From Plasmodium malariae (lineage: Eukaryota > Apicomplexa > Aconoidasida > Haemosporida > Plasmodiidae), in assembly GCF_900090045.1 (NCBI RefSeq), contig NC_041784.1, forward strand, positions 1,495,501 to 1,559,500: a stretch of 64,000 bases of DNA, given 5' to 3'. Both the position numbers and the translations under genes were made by a program. The notes under the pieces are model-generated. The model was not told the origin of the DNA. It saw only the letters and a program-made list of their open reading frames with translations, and did no database searches. This document shows, in pieces, positions 11,071 through 24,079 of the stretch. The stretch's first letter is position 1. Each line of letters opens with the position of its first letter.

Positions 11071-14000
11071 TCGTCTTCTATTTCATAAGACAGGTCAAAT
11101 TTTACATTATTATAATAATAATTATTATAATTTTTATTCTGATCATTTGTATATATGTAATCATTTGTTAAATACATTTTGTTATCCTTACCCTCTGTTG
11201 TACTGTTAAAAATTTCCTCCTTATTAATAATATCATATGTTTTACTGTTGTAACTCTGAATGGTATTATTTTTGTTGCAGTGATGGTGAAATTCTGTACT
11301 ACTTACATAGTCTTTATTAGTTTTGCTCCTAGTGTAATATTCATATGCATCAGTACGTGAGGAGGAGGTCATCATGCCATGGGTTACTGACTGATGCGGA
11401 AAAGGGTTTGTTTCATTTTCTTTATTAATGCTAAGATAATTATTCGAGTTTCTACTATTACTGCTATTATTACTGCTGGTATTATTGCAAGTATTACTGT
11501 TATTATTACTGCTGGCATTATTGCAAGTATTACTGCTAGTATTATTGCTAGTATTATTGCTAGCAGTAGCAGCAGTAGCAGTAGTAGCAGCCGAAGTAGG
11601 ATTATATAATTTATATGTTTTATGTTCACTTGTTTTTTTAAAAACATTTCTGTAACTATGGTAATACGCGATCCCACTTTTATGATGTGCGCATGCTTTG
11701 TCTACATTGTTACCACCGTTACTATTACTGATATGATTACTACAACTATTACTACTGATACTATTTATGTTAATGTATTTGTTGTTGTCGTAACCCGCTG
11801 CTTTACCGAAAGAGGGTGTTGTAATGAAATGACTGCTCTTACCCTCTACATTATTTCCATTATTTTTATGCTTATCGAGTTGTTCACCATATGATGCATT
11901 CATTATACGTACGTTATTAGCTGAGTAATCTACTGCACTATTTGCTACGTCATTCGCTAAGCTATTCTTAGTACCATTAAGCAAAGAATACTGTGCATTA
12001 TTAATTTCATTACAATTTTCCAATTGACTCAAATAAGAGCAGCTCTTTTGGGGGTTGCTACCACTGTTCGTATTTTGCTCGGTCAAACCACCGCAGACCA
12101 CACTACAACTACCAGCACTACTATTATCAACATTATTATTGCTATGGTAATTCATAGAACTATTCTCGGACAGTCTTTTGCTTTTATTACTAGCGTCATC
12201 CTTGTTACCATCTTCTCCGCAGGTATGACTTATTATCACATTGCTACATTTATTTTCTAAACCGTACATGTCACTGTTATTATAACTTCCGCAGTTGTTA
12301 TTATAAATACTTCCACTTTTTTCATCAACAACGTTACTATTATTATTTCTGTTGTCAGAACAATGAGTTCTGATATTAATTTTAATTGCTTTATTATCAT
12401 TTTCATAATAATTATTATTTTTTTTACCATTTTTTACTGGTGCAAAATGCACTCTACGTTTATGTGAATGCCCATAATTGTTATTATTATTTTTTTTGCA
12501 TGACCAAGTCATATTTTTTTTTTTATTTTTTTTTTTTGTTGCTTTTTTAGCTAGCTGGTGATAAGTATTATTATGGTGATTAATGAGGTTATTACAGTAC
12601 CCCCCATTATTGAACACATTACTGTGTGCATTATTAATATTATTACTGTTAGTGTTGTTTAAAAAATTTTTGTTTATTTTTTCGAACTGCCCACCATTTG
12701 TTGTAGAACTATTTTTATTATTATAAAATTTTTTTAAGTTGCCATTATTATTATTGTAGCTGTTGCAATTGTATGGATTATTTTTTGTACCTCTGGTATC
12801 ATTCTTTTCATTATACTTACAATTGCCATCTATATGCATAGTTGCTATTGTGTTATCAGACATGTTATCCTCATTACTGCTTAATTTCATGTAATAATTG
12901 GAACAAATTTTATTATATTTCCCTTTTTTTTTACCTATAAAATATTTTTCTAAATTTTTTGTTTTCGTCCTTGTTTCGTTCTTTAACTGAATCGTATTCA
13001 TCATATTCGTATGCTTCGTTCTTCCCCCCTTTTTCATATTTTTCATATTTTTCATATTTTTTATATTTTTCAAATTTTTCATATTTTTTATATTTTTTAT
13101 ATTTTTCAAATTTTTCATATTTTTCATATTTTTCATATTTTTCATATTTTTCATACTTTTCATACTTTTCATATTTTTCAAATTTTTTATACTTTTCATA
13201 TATTTCATATTTTCCATTTTTTTCCTCCTTTTATTTTTATTATTTAAACTATTAATAAAAACGTCTTCCCCAGTACTACTTTTCAGCCCATACCACATAT
13301 CACAAGGATTTTCACACATGTTAATGTTAACTTTGCATTTTTTGTTAACAAATACTTTGGTGGACTCATCACTGAATAAAGAGTTGCTATCATTGAAAGT
13401 TTTGTAAGTTTCATGTTTGTGTGCAAACTCGTTGTTACTGCTAATTATGCCTTTATGGTTATTAGCCAAGTAGTTGTCCCTTTTCTTTTGATCATTCTCG
13501 TGATTACAATCATGATTACATTTACGATTACAATCAAGATCATTCTGTTCATTATAATAATTACTGAGCCTCCTCTTTTTTGCTTCCTTTTTTTCCTCTA
13601 TTTTTTTCTTAACATATATTAAAAAATTTTCATTTTCGCTATCTCTATCGCACTCTTCCTCCCGAAGGTTCTGGTTTCTCTTATCCAGGTCATTAAGTAA
13701 CTCCTTGGTTAGTCTTAAACCATCACTGAAGCTGTTGTTGTTGTGGCCACTGCTATTATTTTTTCCGTTCTTATTCTCATAAAATACATGTTTCCCATTC
13801 TTATTATTAAATGGGTTTATATTACGGGTATATTTATTAACACTGTAAGACACATTAATATTATTACTGTTACTGTTATCGTTACAGTTATTGTCATTGC
13901 TATTGTTACTGCCATTACTGTTGCGCAAGTGATGGTAAAATTTATTTATTCCATAATTATTGGAAGTATATGCACAACTCGCACAGTTATCTTTACAGCT

Positions 14001-14489
14001 GTCTTCATTTATTTTTACGGCATGGTCAGAAGGAGAACTATTTTTAACAGATTGCACATTATTTTTATTTTTATTATTACTATTACTACTATTACTGTAA
14101 TTATTATTACCGCTATTATTACCGCTATTATTACCGCTACTATTACCGCTATTATTACCGCTATTATTACTGCTATTATTAACATTATTATTATTATTAT
14201 AATCGCGTAAAAAAATATAGTTGTTACATTTTTCACCATCAAGAAATAGCTTCTTATCATTTTTCACACACTGTTGTTCTTTTTTAATATGATTATAGTA
14301 ACCTATGTTTAAATCGCTATTTTTTTTTATGTGTTTTCCCCTGGTGCTCTTAGCACCTTTTCTATCATGATTTTTTCCCTTTTCATTTTTATTTAATTTT
14401 ATATCTTCATAGGAAAATGTTATGCTATCATTATTCGATGATGTTGTTTGGTAATACGTCGTGTGACTTTGACTTTCGCTCTTCTCCAT
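10945..14489 (-). CDS. Conserved-looking Asn-rich Plasmodium protein of unknown function with an RVHF motif
   Basis: Single large exon of about 1,180 residues starting at 14489 (MEKSESQSHTTYYQ). It is dominated by Asn/Ser tracts (SGNNSGNN, NNNNN), Lys runs and a (KNM/KSM)n tandem repeat at about 13031-13210. No catalytic domain is visible. A basic patch reads KRRVHFAPVK (gene position about 12465-12435, residue ~675), matching the RVxF docking motif of PP1 regulators. The end is frame-ambiguous. A run of 28 T (11040-11067, poly-Lys on the coding strand) precedes two alternatives. In the undisturbed frame the protein runs into T-rich junk to 10815. In another frame it ends naturally as NKSIHKNARERVQRILASRR then GVKY and TAG at 10947-10945. 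I favour the latter and suspect a homopolymer length error. It is the ortholog by position of an unknown gene beside CLAMP. Confidence 0.75.
13031..13210 (-). repeat. In-frame 9-bp repeat encoding Lys-Asn-Met triplets
   Basis: About 20 copies of the 9-bp unit ATTTTTCAT on the plus strand (AA triplets Met-Lys-Asn on the coding strand, with Leu/Ile/Ser variants). The run is in frame within the Asn-rich protein and predicts a long, highly basic, probably helical or disordered segment. Confidence 0.85.
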
Positions 14490-16388
14490 TATTTCTGATG
14501 GATGCGAATTATACCTGAACAGTGCAGGAAGTAAGCCAGTCTGTCAAATGTACGTAAACATGTGTATGTGCATGTGTGCATGGGCAACTTTACGGTGTTA
14601 TTTTAAACTCATACAAATAGGACATATATTTCTTTTTTCTTTTTTTTAAATACATATAACGTAGATTAAAAAATCGACGCGAGCACTGTATGAAAATATG
14701 CACATGGTTCATTAAAAAGACAAAATGGAATAATGCATAACGAATTAGTTCCAATATAAATATATATATATATATATATATTTATATACATATATGCATA
14801 TATATATGCATATGAATTTTCAGTAAATCAGTTCAACGTTTTCGTTTAAAGTAATGAACTAGTAACTCCCACTCATACTTATGTATATAAAATTTGATAC
14901 AAATGGGAGTTCATTATTCATATATAAAAATCTTTTTAAATTTAATTTAACATTAATTGAGTAATAATACTTTATACTAATTCCTCGCGTGGAGTAATGC
15001 AACTACTGCTCTTATACAATGAACGCAGCAACGATCAAGTAAAGCGAAATAATAGTATATGCATATATATATATATATGCACACATACGTATGTCAAGGT
15101 TAAAAACAGAGAAATAAAATGTGCTCGAAATTGTACTAACACAGTTAATACAAAACAAACTCTATTCATACTAAAAATGAAAATTATTTTAGATATACTT
15201 TTTACTATATTACCAAAGTGTTCATAAAGAGCCTCAACAAGAATGTCAGCCAATGAATTATACTCAACTAATACAATATAATACAATTCTGGTAAAATGT
15301 TAATCGTTCTATATAGTTATTTATGATCGAAAAGGTTTGAAGTGGTATATTCAATTTTCCCCCCCTCTTCTTAAGTGAGTTATCGCAAAAAAAAAAAAAA
15401 ATATTATTAAAAAAGGATGGTGTATGTATTCAATTTTAATATAACTCATACACACTATACTTTTTTGTTTGTTGACCTACGTCAGCTCTAAAATTATATA
15501 TCAATGTTTCTACATGTCTATCTATGTAGCTATCTACTACCTATCTACGCACTAATCTACGTATGTATCTATTTATTTATTTCTATATATTTCTTCTTTT
15601 TAAGAACCCTTTTCTCCACCTATTATATTTTCTTTCCAGAATACATAAACTGTAGCTCATTTTTTCACTGTAAAACTTATCGACATAAAATTAAAAAGCT
15701 AATATGGCTGCAATTAATATCTTGCATTTGTTCATACAAAAATAACTCATACACACACACTAGTACATATATATAATTCGTGTATATACTCCTCTGTGTA
15801 TATGTATACACAAAACGTGTGCATAACTGATACTGTGGAATTTGTTATTTCCCCCTTTTTAGTGCGGTATATATTTTCGCTTTCAGAAATATTAGATATT
15901 TACATATATGCATATATATATATGTCCATATATATGTATGTATATAATATGTATGCACATATATATATATATATTCTTCAATTAATTACACATCAAAGAG
16001 ATTTTAAAATTTGGTTACACTATTCTCAATTACATTTATACATAAACTATAAAATATGTGTTTTCTTTGTTAACTATATTTTTGTGGATTCGAGAAAAAA
16101 AAAAAAAAAAAATCAACAAAACTTTTCTATCAATTTAACAAGCAGGTATAATATCTGTCATACTATATGATTACTTTCATAAATATGTGGAAGTTTTTTT
16201 TTTTTTTTTTTCTTTCTTTCTTATCTCTTAATTTATTTCATTGAATTCCCTTGAAATATTTATGAAATAAATGAAAATGTCCAAAATGTTCTTTTATTTA
16301 TGCACTACACTATAGTAGCAAATATACCTAAATATGACACATACGAAATAACAACATAAAGGTAACGTCTATTTATATAATATTATAT

Positions 16389-16429
16389 GGGGATGTGGGA
16401 TAGCAGTCGCGTGGCGGGGGTGGGGGTGG
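16389..16429 (+). other. G-rich island, possible G-quadruplex
   Basis: Five G runs (GGGG, GGG, GG, GGGGG, GGGGG) within 41 nt, including GGCGGGGGTGGGGGTGG, in an otherwise A/T sea. The two last runs are separated by a single T. Compatible with a G-quadruplex with one long loop (about 16 nt) or with a structured RNA element. Confidence 0.55.
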
Positions 16430-16752
16430 TTTACCTCCTATTTATACATACACACGTATAATTAAATATTATCCTATATTTATTTAATTTAAAAAAAAAA
16501 ATATATATATATATATATTTTGTGTGTGTGTGCTGTAAAAAACTATACAACTTTGATTAATGTTAATATGATATATTTTTTAATTTTCTCAAAATTTCTT
16601 ATTCAAAATGTAAAAAGTTTATGATTTTTCTGCTTTACATAATAATGCACTGCTTTTTAATCTTTAATTTTTTTTTTTTTTAAACTTTTTCAGGAAAAGC
16701 TCTTTTATACAAGTTGTTCGTTTGTTAGGAGGTGAGATGTGTTAGTTTGCTA

Positions 16753-16785
16753 ATTCGTTCGTTCGTTCGTTCGTTCGTTCGTTCG

Positions 16786-16786
<1 letters not shown>
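16753..16786. repeat. (TTCG)n tetranucleotide repeat
   Basis: About eight TTCG copies followed by a 27-nt poly-T. It lies between the two exon-like segments 16694-16731 and 16838-16882, i.e. in the putative intron. Confidence 0.9.
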
Positions 16787-16817
<31 letters not shown>

Positions 16818-18118
16818 CTCTTTCCCCTATGTTTCAGTTTATCTCTAATTGTACATATGCTTCCAATGGCGCTAGTTATTGACAATTAACAACTACAATT
16901 TTGGTTTGAGTTCATTACAACACTTCAAGTCAATGTGCAAGAGCTTATTTCGTTTAGACACTACTTGGGATCACAAGTTAGCTTTAAATATTGAGCATTC
17001 ATATGAAAAAAAAAAAAAAAGCTTTTATTTGTTTCTTTTGCATTCATATTTTTATCTTTTCTTTATTTTTATGTTTTCTTTATTTTTATATTTTCTTTAT
17101 TTTTATGTTTTCTTTATTTTTATCTTCTTTTTATTTAATATTTTATTTTATTTTTTTGTATAAATCTTATTACTTTCAAGTCACTTTACTGGACGGTAAA
17201 TACTGAAACGATTTTGTCTTCCAACTTTGAATATTTATGTATAAAGTTTGGGGAGATGAGATGAGGGAATAATATGTCAAAATTTTTTAGAAATAAAAAA
17301 ATGGTATTAACGGAAAGCGATACGAACAGGTATAATTAAATATATATACAAACTGTACATATAATATTAATAATACTCGGAGTCTTTTTGTACAATACAA
17401 ATAAAATCAACTTAAATAAATTTGATCAAATGGCAATTAGACAATACTCTGGTAGTTCTATCATACACGGGAAGTTTTAATAAGGTATAAAAGTTACAAG
17501 AAAAGGAGTATATACATTTAAAAAAAAAAAAGTAACCTTATATAACAGAAAAAAGTAACAATAATATTAACACGTACATATATATATATATATATAACTG
17601 TTATTCACTACATTAAATAAACGTAGCTATGTAATATATATATATATAATATACATATATATATAATATATTATGTGTATTTTTGCATCATAATTTAATT
17701 TAATCGCAATATATATTTATAAGTTATACGTTTTAATTATTTACATAAATATTATATAAATATTGCAACACAAAAAATATGATGTTATTGTAATTATAAA
17801 AGTTGACACTACATTTTTGCACGAAGCTAATTCAAGCATTTCATGAAATATTACAATTACAGTTTTTTTTCATTTATTTATTAATATATTCGTTTATAGG
17901 TATATTCGTTTATTTTCTTTTTTTTTTTTTCACGATACAATATTTCCAAAATTACTACAACTTATTTTTCGTTGCATATAACAGCTTTCACAAAATAATT
18001 GCTACTGTTGTGTGTGTGTGTGTTAATTTTTTTTTTTTTTTTTTAAGCTTTTTCAAAAATATACAGATAGTAAAAATGTACAAATGATATATATGCTTAT
18101 AATATACTATATGATATT

Positions 18119-18163
<45 letters not shown>

Positions 18164-18475
18164 TTTGCATAAATGTATATAAAAAATATATATGCGTTTT
18201 AGTATCTCCCCTGCTTCAATACAAGGAGGTATAATATATTTTATACATATACCACACGTAACTATACGAGTGTAAAGATAAAAATAAAAAGTACAAAATA
18301 AAAAGAAGTATACAAATAGAAGTTAACAAATATAAAAAAAAAAAAAAAAAATCAACAATATATATATATTTATGCATTATTTTTTCTTCCTTTTTTCCTT
18401 TTTACTTACTAAAAGCATAAGAAAAGGTTTTAAAACGGCAAATAATGATAAATACATTTATATTGTTGTATTAAA

Positions 18476-18529
<54 letters not shown>

Positions 18530-20060
18530 ATAAAAAAGTACGTAAATATATAATAAATAAATATAAATATATATTTATATTTATTTACTTACTCGATTGT
18601 TACTTTTTTATTTTACTTTAATGTGATTTTAAAGCATAAACAAAATTTATTATGCTTTTTTTGTTAAATGTAAAAAAAAAAAAAAAAAAAAAAATTAAAA
18701 TTAAAATTAAAATTAAAATTAAAATTAAAATAAAAAATAAAAATAAAAATAAAAACAAAAATATAAATAGAAAATATTGAAAATATTTTTACCCTTCAAA
18801 TTTTTTTTGTTTTATTTAAATATATTTTTATTTTAATATTTAAATTTTTTTTTCTTTTTTTTTTTTTTAATATAAATATTTTAATGCAGTACTATTATAA
18901 AAGTACAAAATATATATAATTATACATGTACATTATATAATTACTCGTATTATTATATATTTATACGATACCCATATATGTAGTATAAATGAACACGACT
19001 ATTATAAGCAATGAAAAAAACATGTTAGCTCAAAATGAGTTAAAAGGAAAAAAGGAAGCATAAAGGTAAAATAAAATAAATAGTATGTAAAGCTTTGATT
19101 AGCAAAAACAGGTTTTTTTGAGGTAAAAAATTGCAGTTTTTTGTTCTTTAAACGGCATAATTTATATTATATATATTATATATATATATATATAATATGT
19201 ATATAAATAATATATAAATTTATTTTAATATATTCAACTGTTTTTTATATGTTTATGTTTAGTAAAGTTTATTGCAATTTTTAACTTGATGAATTTTCTG
19301 TTTTTTTCTTTTTTTAAATTTTATTGTTTTTTTAATAAAAGTTTTCTGTGAATGGAAAAAATGAAGTACTTATTTTGTTTATATATAATATAATGTATGT
19401 ATATATATTTATATATGCAAATAATATAATGTATATGTATATATATATATATTTATACGTACAAATATAATGTATATATATATTTATACGTACAAATAAT
19501 ATATATAAATTTATATATATGAGGGAAGAAAAGTTAAATATTGTATGGAGGTACAAAAAAAGATTATAAAATGAAATTTTAAAAAAAGAATAAAACAAGT
19601 GTTGAAATGAAATAAAAATTATGAACAAAAAAAAAAAAAAAAAATTAAACCATTGTTCTTATATTATTTATGAATAATTAACTTTGTTCATATATTATTT
19701 ATGAATAATTAAAAACACAAAATTTATCCATCAACTGTTGTACTGTTATATCAAACCCCCCATATAATAAAATGCAGAAAAAAATAGTATAGTAATAAAT
19801 TTATTATCTATCTTAGCATTATTGGCTATAATTCACAGCGAAAAATGAAGCGTATAAATAAGAAAAAAAATTTATTTGCCAAAAGTGCACTTTGTTTTCC
19901 CATTTTATTAACTTTTATTTTGTTTTTATTTATTCGATAAATATTTTAACCAAAAAAATGCGTATACTTAAAACGACTTTTTTTATGTTTTAGGTTGTAA
20001 TATTTTATTGAAAAAAAAAAAATTTATTTTTTGGTAAAAAGCGAACTATATTTATCAATG

Positions 20061-20118
<58 letters not shown>

Positions 20119-20260
20119 ATTATGTGTTTTTGTACATATATGTGTATAAAATGAGAAATAACATATATGCATATATAACATTCTTGCTCACAGAAGTACC
20201 TTTTAAATTTATGCACCAAGAATGAACATGTTCATAAAATAATCGTTTTTTAAAGAACTA

Positions 20261-20299
<39 letters not shown>

Positions 20300-20686
20300 T
20301 ATTTTTTTTTTTTATGTACATATAAGGTGGTGAATAATGAAAAAACTAGGTTAGTTCTTGAAAATTTACTTGTACTGCATTTTGAAAAACATAAAATTTT
20401 TAGCAATATAAAGGTAAATTGGTTTATTTGAACCATGTTATACGCAAAATTATATAGTAGAAGGAATAAGTTGATAGCCGTTACAATACAGCAGCTGAAT
20501 ATATATATATATATATATATGTATTATATATTTATGTACACGTATTAATTACACTTATGAGAAACGCAAAAATAAGTGAACGTGTAACGTAATGTAGCGT
20601 TAGGGTTGCTGTTAATGATTTATGCTATGATATGACATATGTTATATTAAGCATGCGAAAAAAAAAATGCCCCTAAGCGAAAAATT

Positions 20687-21389
20687 TTAAATGTAAGAAT
20701 CTTTTGACACGTCGATATGTGATAGTTTTACGCATAGCTTATTTTTACATTTCATATATAATGGAATAGTTATATATAAGAATTTGTGGTTGTTTAAAAA
20801 GTCCCCTATTTGAAGGCATTTTGTTTTTTGAAATAAAAAGAATACGAGCCTATTTACATAAGTATAATATTCTTGATAAATAAAAGGAGAAAAAATTTTC
20901 ACGGCTGCATACCCATTTGCTTCATTAACAAACCCAAGCCATTCTACACAAGAAGAAGGATTTGTTTTATTTATTTCTTTTTTTTCATTTTCTCCTTCTA
21001 ACTTAAAAATAAAATTCTTAGATTTAATTTTTTTATCACGTCCATCATATAAACTTACATCATCAAACCTATTATCATTGCTCCAACTATCTGCATCAGA
21101 ATCTGTGAACTCCAAAAATATATCTGAGTTATAAGACTTAATTCTTTTAGTCTTTTCCAATATATCTTTATCATTTGGTATACACTTACACAAATTGAAA
21201 AGAATTTGATCTAACATATCATCATTGGGGAAAAAATAATTTGCTCTATTTATTAATTCTTCACTCTCTGATAAAATATGCATAAGAAATAATAACTCAG
21301 TTGTATAAATTTTATATTCGACCAAAAAGTATAATATATTTTGCAAGTAACAAGTAAAGAAAATTGGTGTTCCACGTGTGCATAACTAT

Positions 21390-21452
<63 letters not shown>

Positions 21453-22013
21453 GTGCATAACTTTGTCGCTTGTCGCCTTATTTAACTTTTAAGTTAACGA
21501 CATGTTTGCTCGTGGAGTTCGCTTAGAATTTAGCGCAGCGTAAGTGCACTATAATTATGTGAATAGCGCAAATGCGCAAATAGGCACTAGTTAACACAAA
21601 CATTACCCCCTTAAAGGACAATTTCGAAATATTTACATAAAAATGAAAGCCCCTTTTAACACTGAACTGAGTACATCCGAAATAATAATAAAGGGAAAAA
21701 GCTTTTTTTTAAAAGCATACATTTTTCATGTAAAAGTAACCATAAATATTGTAAATATTTACACATTTATCAGAAAATAGTAGGTTAAATATATATATAT
21801 ATATATATATATACATATGTATATACGTATTACTCTATTCATGCGTCTTTTTTTTTTTTTATGTAAATTATCACACAAAATTAAGAGCCTACTTTTTATA
21901 TTTTTCTTCAAGGAATAAACCAACGATTCTATTTGTTTTTTGCTTCTCTTTTGAATTTTGTTTGCTCTTATGTTACTCTCTTGGTCATAATGTAAACTAT
22001 CACCTGTTTCCAT
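20687..22013 (-). CDS. Two-exon protein of unknown function (about 292 aa)
   Basis: Exon 1 is 22013-21834 (METGDSLHYDQESNIRAN..., ending KKKRRMNR before GTAATA). Exon 2 is 21385-20687, after a CAATAG acceptor that follows a long (TA)n run in the intron. Both junctions are phase 0, giving 292 residues. The protein is hydrophilic at the N-terminus (basic, RSKKQIESLVYSLKK). An aromatic/hydrophobic helical part (NILYFLVEYKIYTTELLFLM) follows, then an acidic stretch (FTDSDADSW) and a globular-looking C-terminus with several Cys (KCLQIGDFLNNHKF, KCKNKLCVKL). No recognised domain, signal peptide or membrane anchor. The exon 1 donor and exon 2 acceptor are my choices; other nearby donors exist. Gene reality is well supported by length and composition of exon 2. 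Confidence 0.75.
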
Positions 22014-22195
22014 TTTGTTGTAAAAGAAGTTCTTTACTTCTTACAGTATAAATATGTAAATAAATAAATATATATATATGGCTCCAAAACGGCTTAGCAT
22101 TAATTTTGGGAAAATTTGTGTGCAATATTTTAAATAAAAATATGAAAAAAAAATAAAAAATAAAATAAAAAAAAAAAAAAAAAAAAAAATAAAAA

Positions 22196-22273
22196 ATAAT
22201 GAAAAAAATAATGAAAAAAATAATGAAAAAAATAATGAAAAAAATAATGAAAAAAATAATGAAAAAAATAATA
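22196..22273. repeat. 12-bp AATAATGAAAAA tandem repeat
   Basis: About seven perfect or near-perfect copies, located 185-260 bp upstream of the two-exon unknown gene start (22013, minus strand). Confidence 0.9.
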
Positions 22274-23471
22274 AAATTAAATAAAATAAAAAATAGAAAA
22301 ATAAAAAAGTAAGGACGTGCTGACCTTTTGCAATATATGGAGATCAATACAAGAACAACATATGGGACAGTAAGATTATTTTCTAAATATTGTGCAACCA
22401 GACGATTTTATTTTTATAAAATGAAACTTGAATTAAATATAATAATACAGATCTAGCAAGAGTTTTACTGTACCTGCCCACGAATTACAGGTAGAATGAC
22501 TTAAAATGTCATTTGATAAAAAAGTAAAAAAAAAAAAAAGTAAAAAAAAAAAAAGTAAAAAAAAATAAAATAAAATACAATACAATAAAATAAAATACAA
22601 TACAATAAAATAAAATATAAAAACAGAAAAATTATGAAGTATAAACATGTGCATACACATAAGCTTTTTCACGTCATTTCGCACAAAAATGTCTCATTTT
22701 ATTTTATTATATATATATATGTGTTTATATATGTATGTACATGTATACATATAATGACTAGTACCCACGTGGCTTTGGAGTATAAAGTAATATTTTTTTG
22801 AACCTATTTTCGTAAAAACTGCTTATCATTTTCAGGGTGCAGTACTATTTTACAAAAGATTGTTAACATGATACTTTTATTTAAGTTAGGAGAGATGTAA
22901 TAAAATGGACATGTTAAAATGTAAATGTGCGTACTTGTAATACCCGTAAGCTAGGGGCTTTTTGTGTGTACCACTTTACGTTTTTATTGTTATTGGTTAA
23001 GTTGCATGTATAAAACTTTTTTCTTATTTCTGCTGTTCACTTGGAAGAAGCACCTTTCCCAGCACCAATAGTCTTCCCAGCACTACCTAATTTTCATCAA
23101 CATTATATAATGAGTGGACATTAATACTGCATATATTAGTACGATGGAAAGGTGAACAGAGGGGGGGATATTTATTATCTTTCAAATGTATTATGCGTTT
23201 GTCCTGTCAAGATGGCATAAAAATGCGTACATTTGTGTGTATGTGTTGGATGTACATTTGTGTATGCCTTTTAATGTAGACCATATATAAAGGAGGACCT
23301 AGTATAAAATATTACTCATTTATTTTTATGATGTTTGCGTTTGATGGTAATTTACACAAGAGACGCTTACGTAGAATAACGATGAACCATTTGAAAATAA
23401 TTATTCATGGCCTTACAGCGTCCTACTGTATTGTATTATGTTATATTTATTTAATTATTTGGTAAATTAGT

Positions 23472-23725
23472 TAACCGGTTAACATGTTAATTGGTTAATT
23501 GGTTAATTGGTTAATTGGTTAATTGGTTAATTGGTTAATTGGTTAATTGGTTAATTGATTAATTGGTTAATTGATTAATTGGTTAATTGGTTAATTGGTT
23601 AATTGGTTAAATGGTTAAATGGTTAATTGGTTAATTGGTTAATTGATTAATTGGTTAATTGATTAATTGGTTAATTGGTTAATTGGTTAAATGGTTAATT
23701 GGTTAAATGGTTAATGAGTTAATAT
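23472..23725. repeat. TTAATTGG octamer satellite
   Basis: About 31 octamers. The majority unit is TTAATTGG, with recurrent variants TTAATTGA and TTAAATGG distributed in a pattern that itself repeats (blocks at about 23543-23600 and 23640-23690). This suggests higher-order duplication. Flanked by ordinary spacer. Confidence 0.9.
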
Positions 23726-24079
23726 ATTTTTTTTTCTTCCCGGTGTAGCGCACTTTGTAATGCAAGTTACTTTTGCACCTTAATAGTGAGATATATGTAG
23801 CTCTAATTTTTACGTGCACTTTCTCGTTTTTACAAGAGTTTTGTTCTATCAGAGGTCCTACACATATAAGCTCATTTGAACACTAGAATAATCAATTATC
23901 ATTTTATAATTTTTTATCTATCATTTTATTAGTGTAATTGTACATTCCTATATTGTTAAGAATAGTTGTGCTTATTTTACTTCATTTCGTTGTATTATTA
24001 TTCTTCTCTACTATCACAAAATGGCCAAGGATACGTAATTAACGATCATTTATATTTTCTTTTTCTCTAATCCCTTAAC

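Larger units (their letters stand above)
14997..16882 (+). other. Possible unannotated multi-exon gene or spliced non-coding transcript
   Basis: Plus-strand exon-like segments: 14997-15038 (MQLLLLYNERSNDQ, then GTAAAG donor); about 15100-15227; 15640-15745 (after a CTTTCCAG acceptor, reads YINCSSFFHCKTYRHKIKKL); 15863-15910 (after CCCCCTTTTTAG); about 15976-16145 (reads QLITHQRDFKIWLHYSQLHL and ends AAGCAG before GTATAA); 16694-16731 (after CTTTTTCAG, ends AG before GTGAGA); and 16838-16882 (after TATGTTTCAG, ends in TAA). The 16145 to 16694 join is phase-compatible. I could not close one consistent reading frame over all segments, and the minus strand is also open at 15150-15290. Recorded because the splice signals at 15640, 15863, 16694 and 16838 are unusually good for this sequence. 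Confidence 0.25.
14490..20686. other. 6.2-kb gene-poor region with scattered exon-like islands
   Basis: No long frame on either strand. The left half (14,990-17,480) has less A+T-rich islands with splice-like edges, listed separately. The right half (17,500-20,680) is nearly pure A/T, with (TA)n runs at 18124-18158, 18480-18526, 20061-20115 and 20497-20521, several poly-A/T tracts and a TTAAAA repeat at 18693-18730. I see no coding signal there. It is not the chromosome centromere by remembered gene order, but I cannot exclude non-coding transcripts. Confidence 0.5.

Noticed and set aside
11384..11609. Ala/Ile/Leu-rich frames on both strands near 11.5 kb
   Set aside because: Alternate-frame reading of the Asn/Ser repeat of the same gene.
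13743..14210. 155-codon plus-strand Ile/Thr/Val frame
   Set aside because: Antisense shadow of Asn/Ser codons in the Asn-rich gene.
15035..15300. Minus-strand frame reading NSLADILVEALYEHF, with a similar NSLADIFAKLFF at 59030-59075 (minus)
   Set aside because: Shared six-residue string and loose VK-S-I similarity only. Nucleotide similarity is limited to about 20 bp, and no family or splice model supports a dispersed gene.
17500..20680. Centromere candidate because of near-pure A/T over 3 kb
   Set aside because: In remembered P. falciparum order the chromosome 10 centromere is several hundred kb away. Similar A/T spacers occur elsewhere in this window, and no exceptional repeat structure is seen.
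23472..23725. CRISPR-like or telomere-like regular repeat
   Set aside because: Pure octamer satellite with no spacers; unit is unlike the Plasmodium telomere repeat (GGGTTYA).
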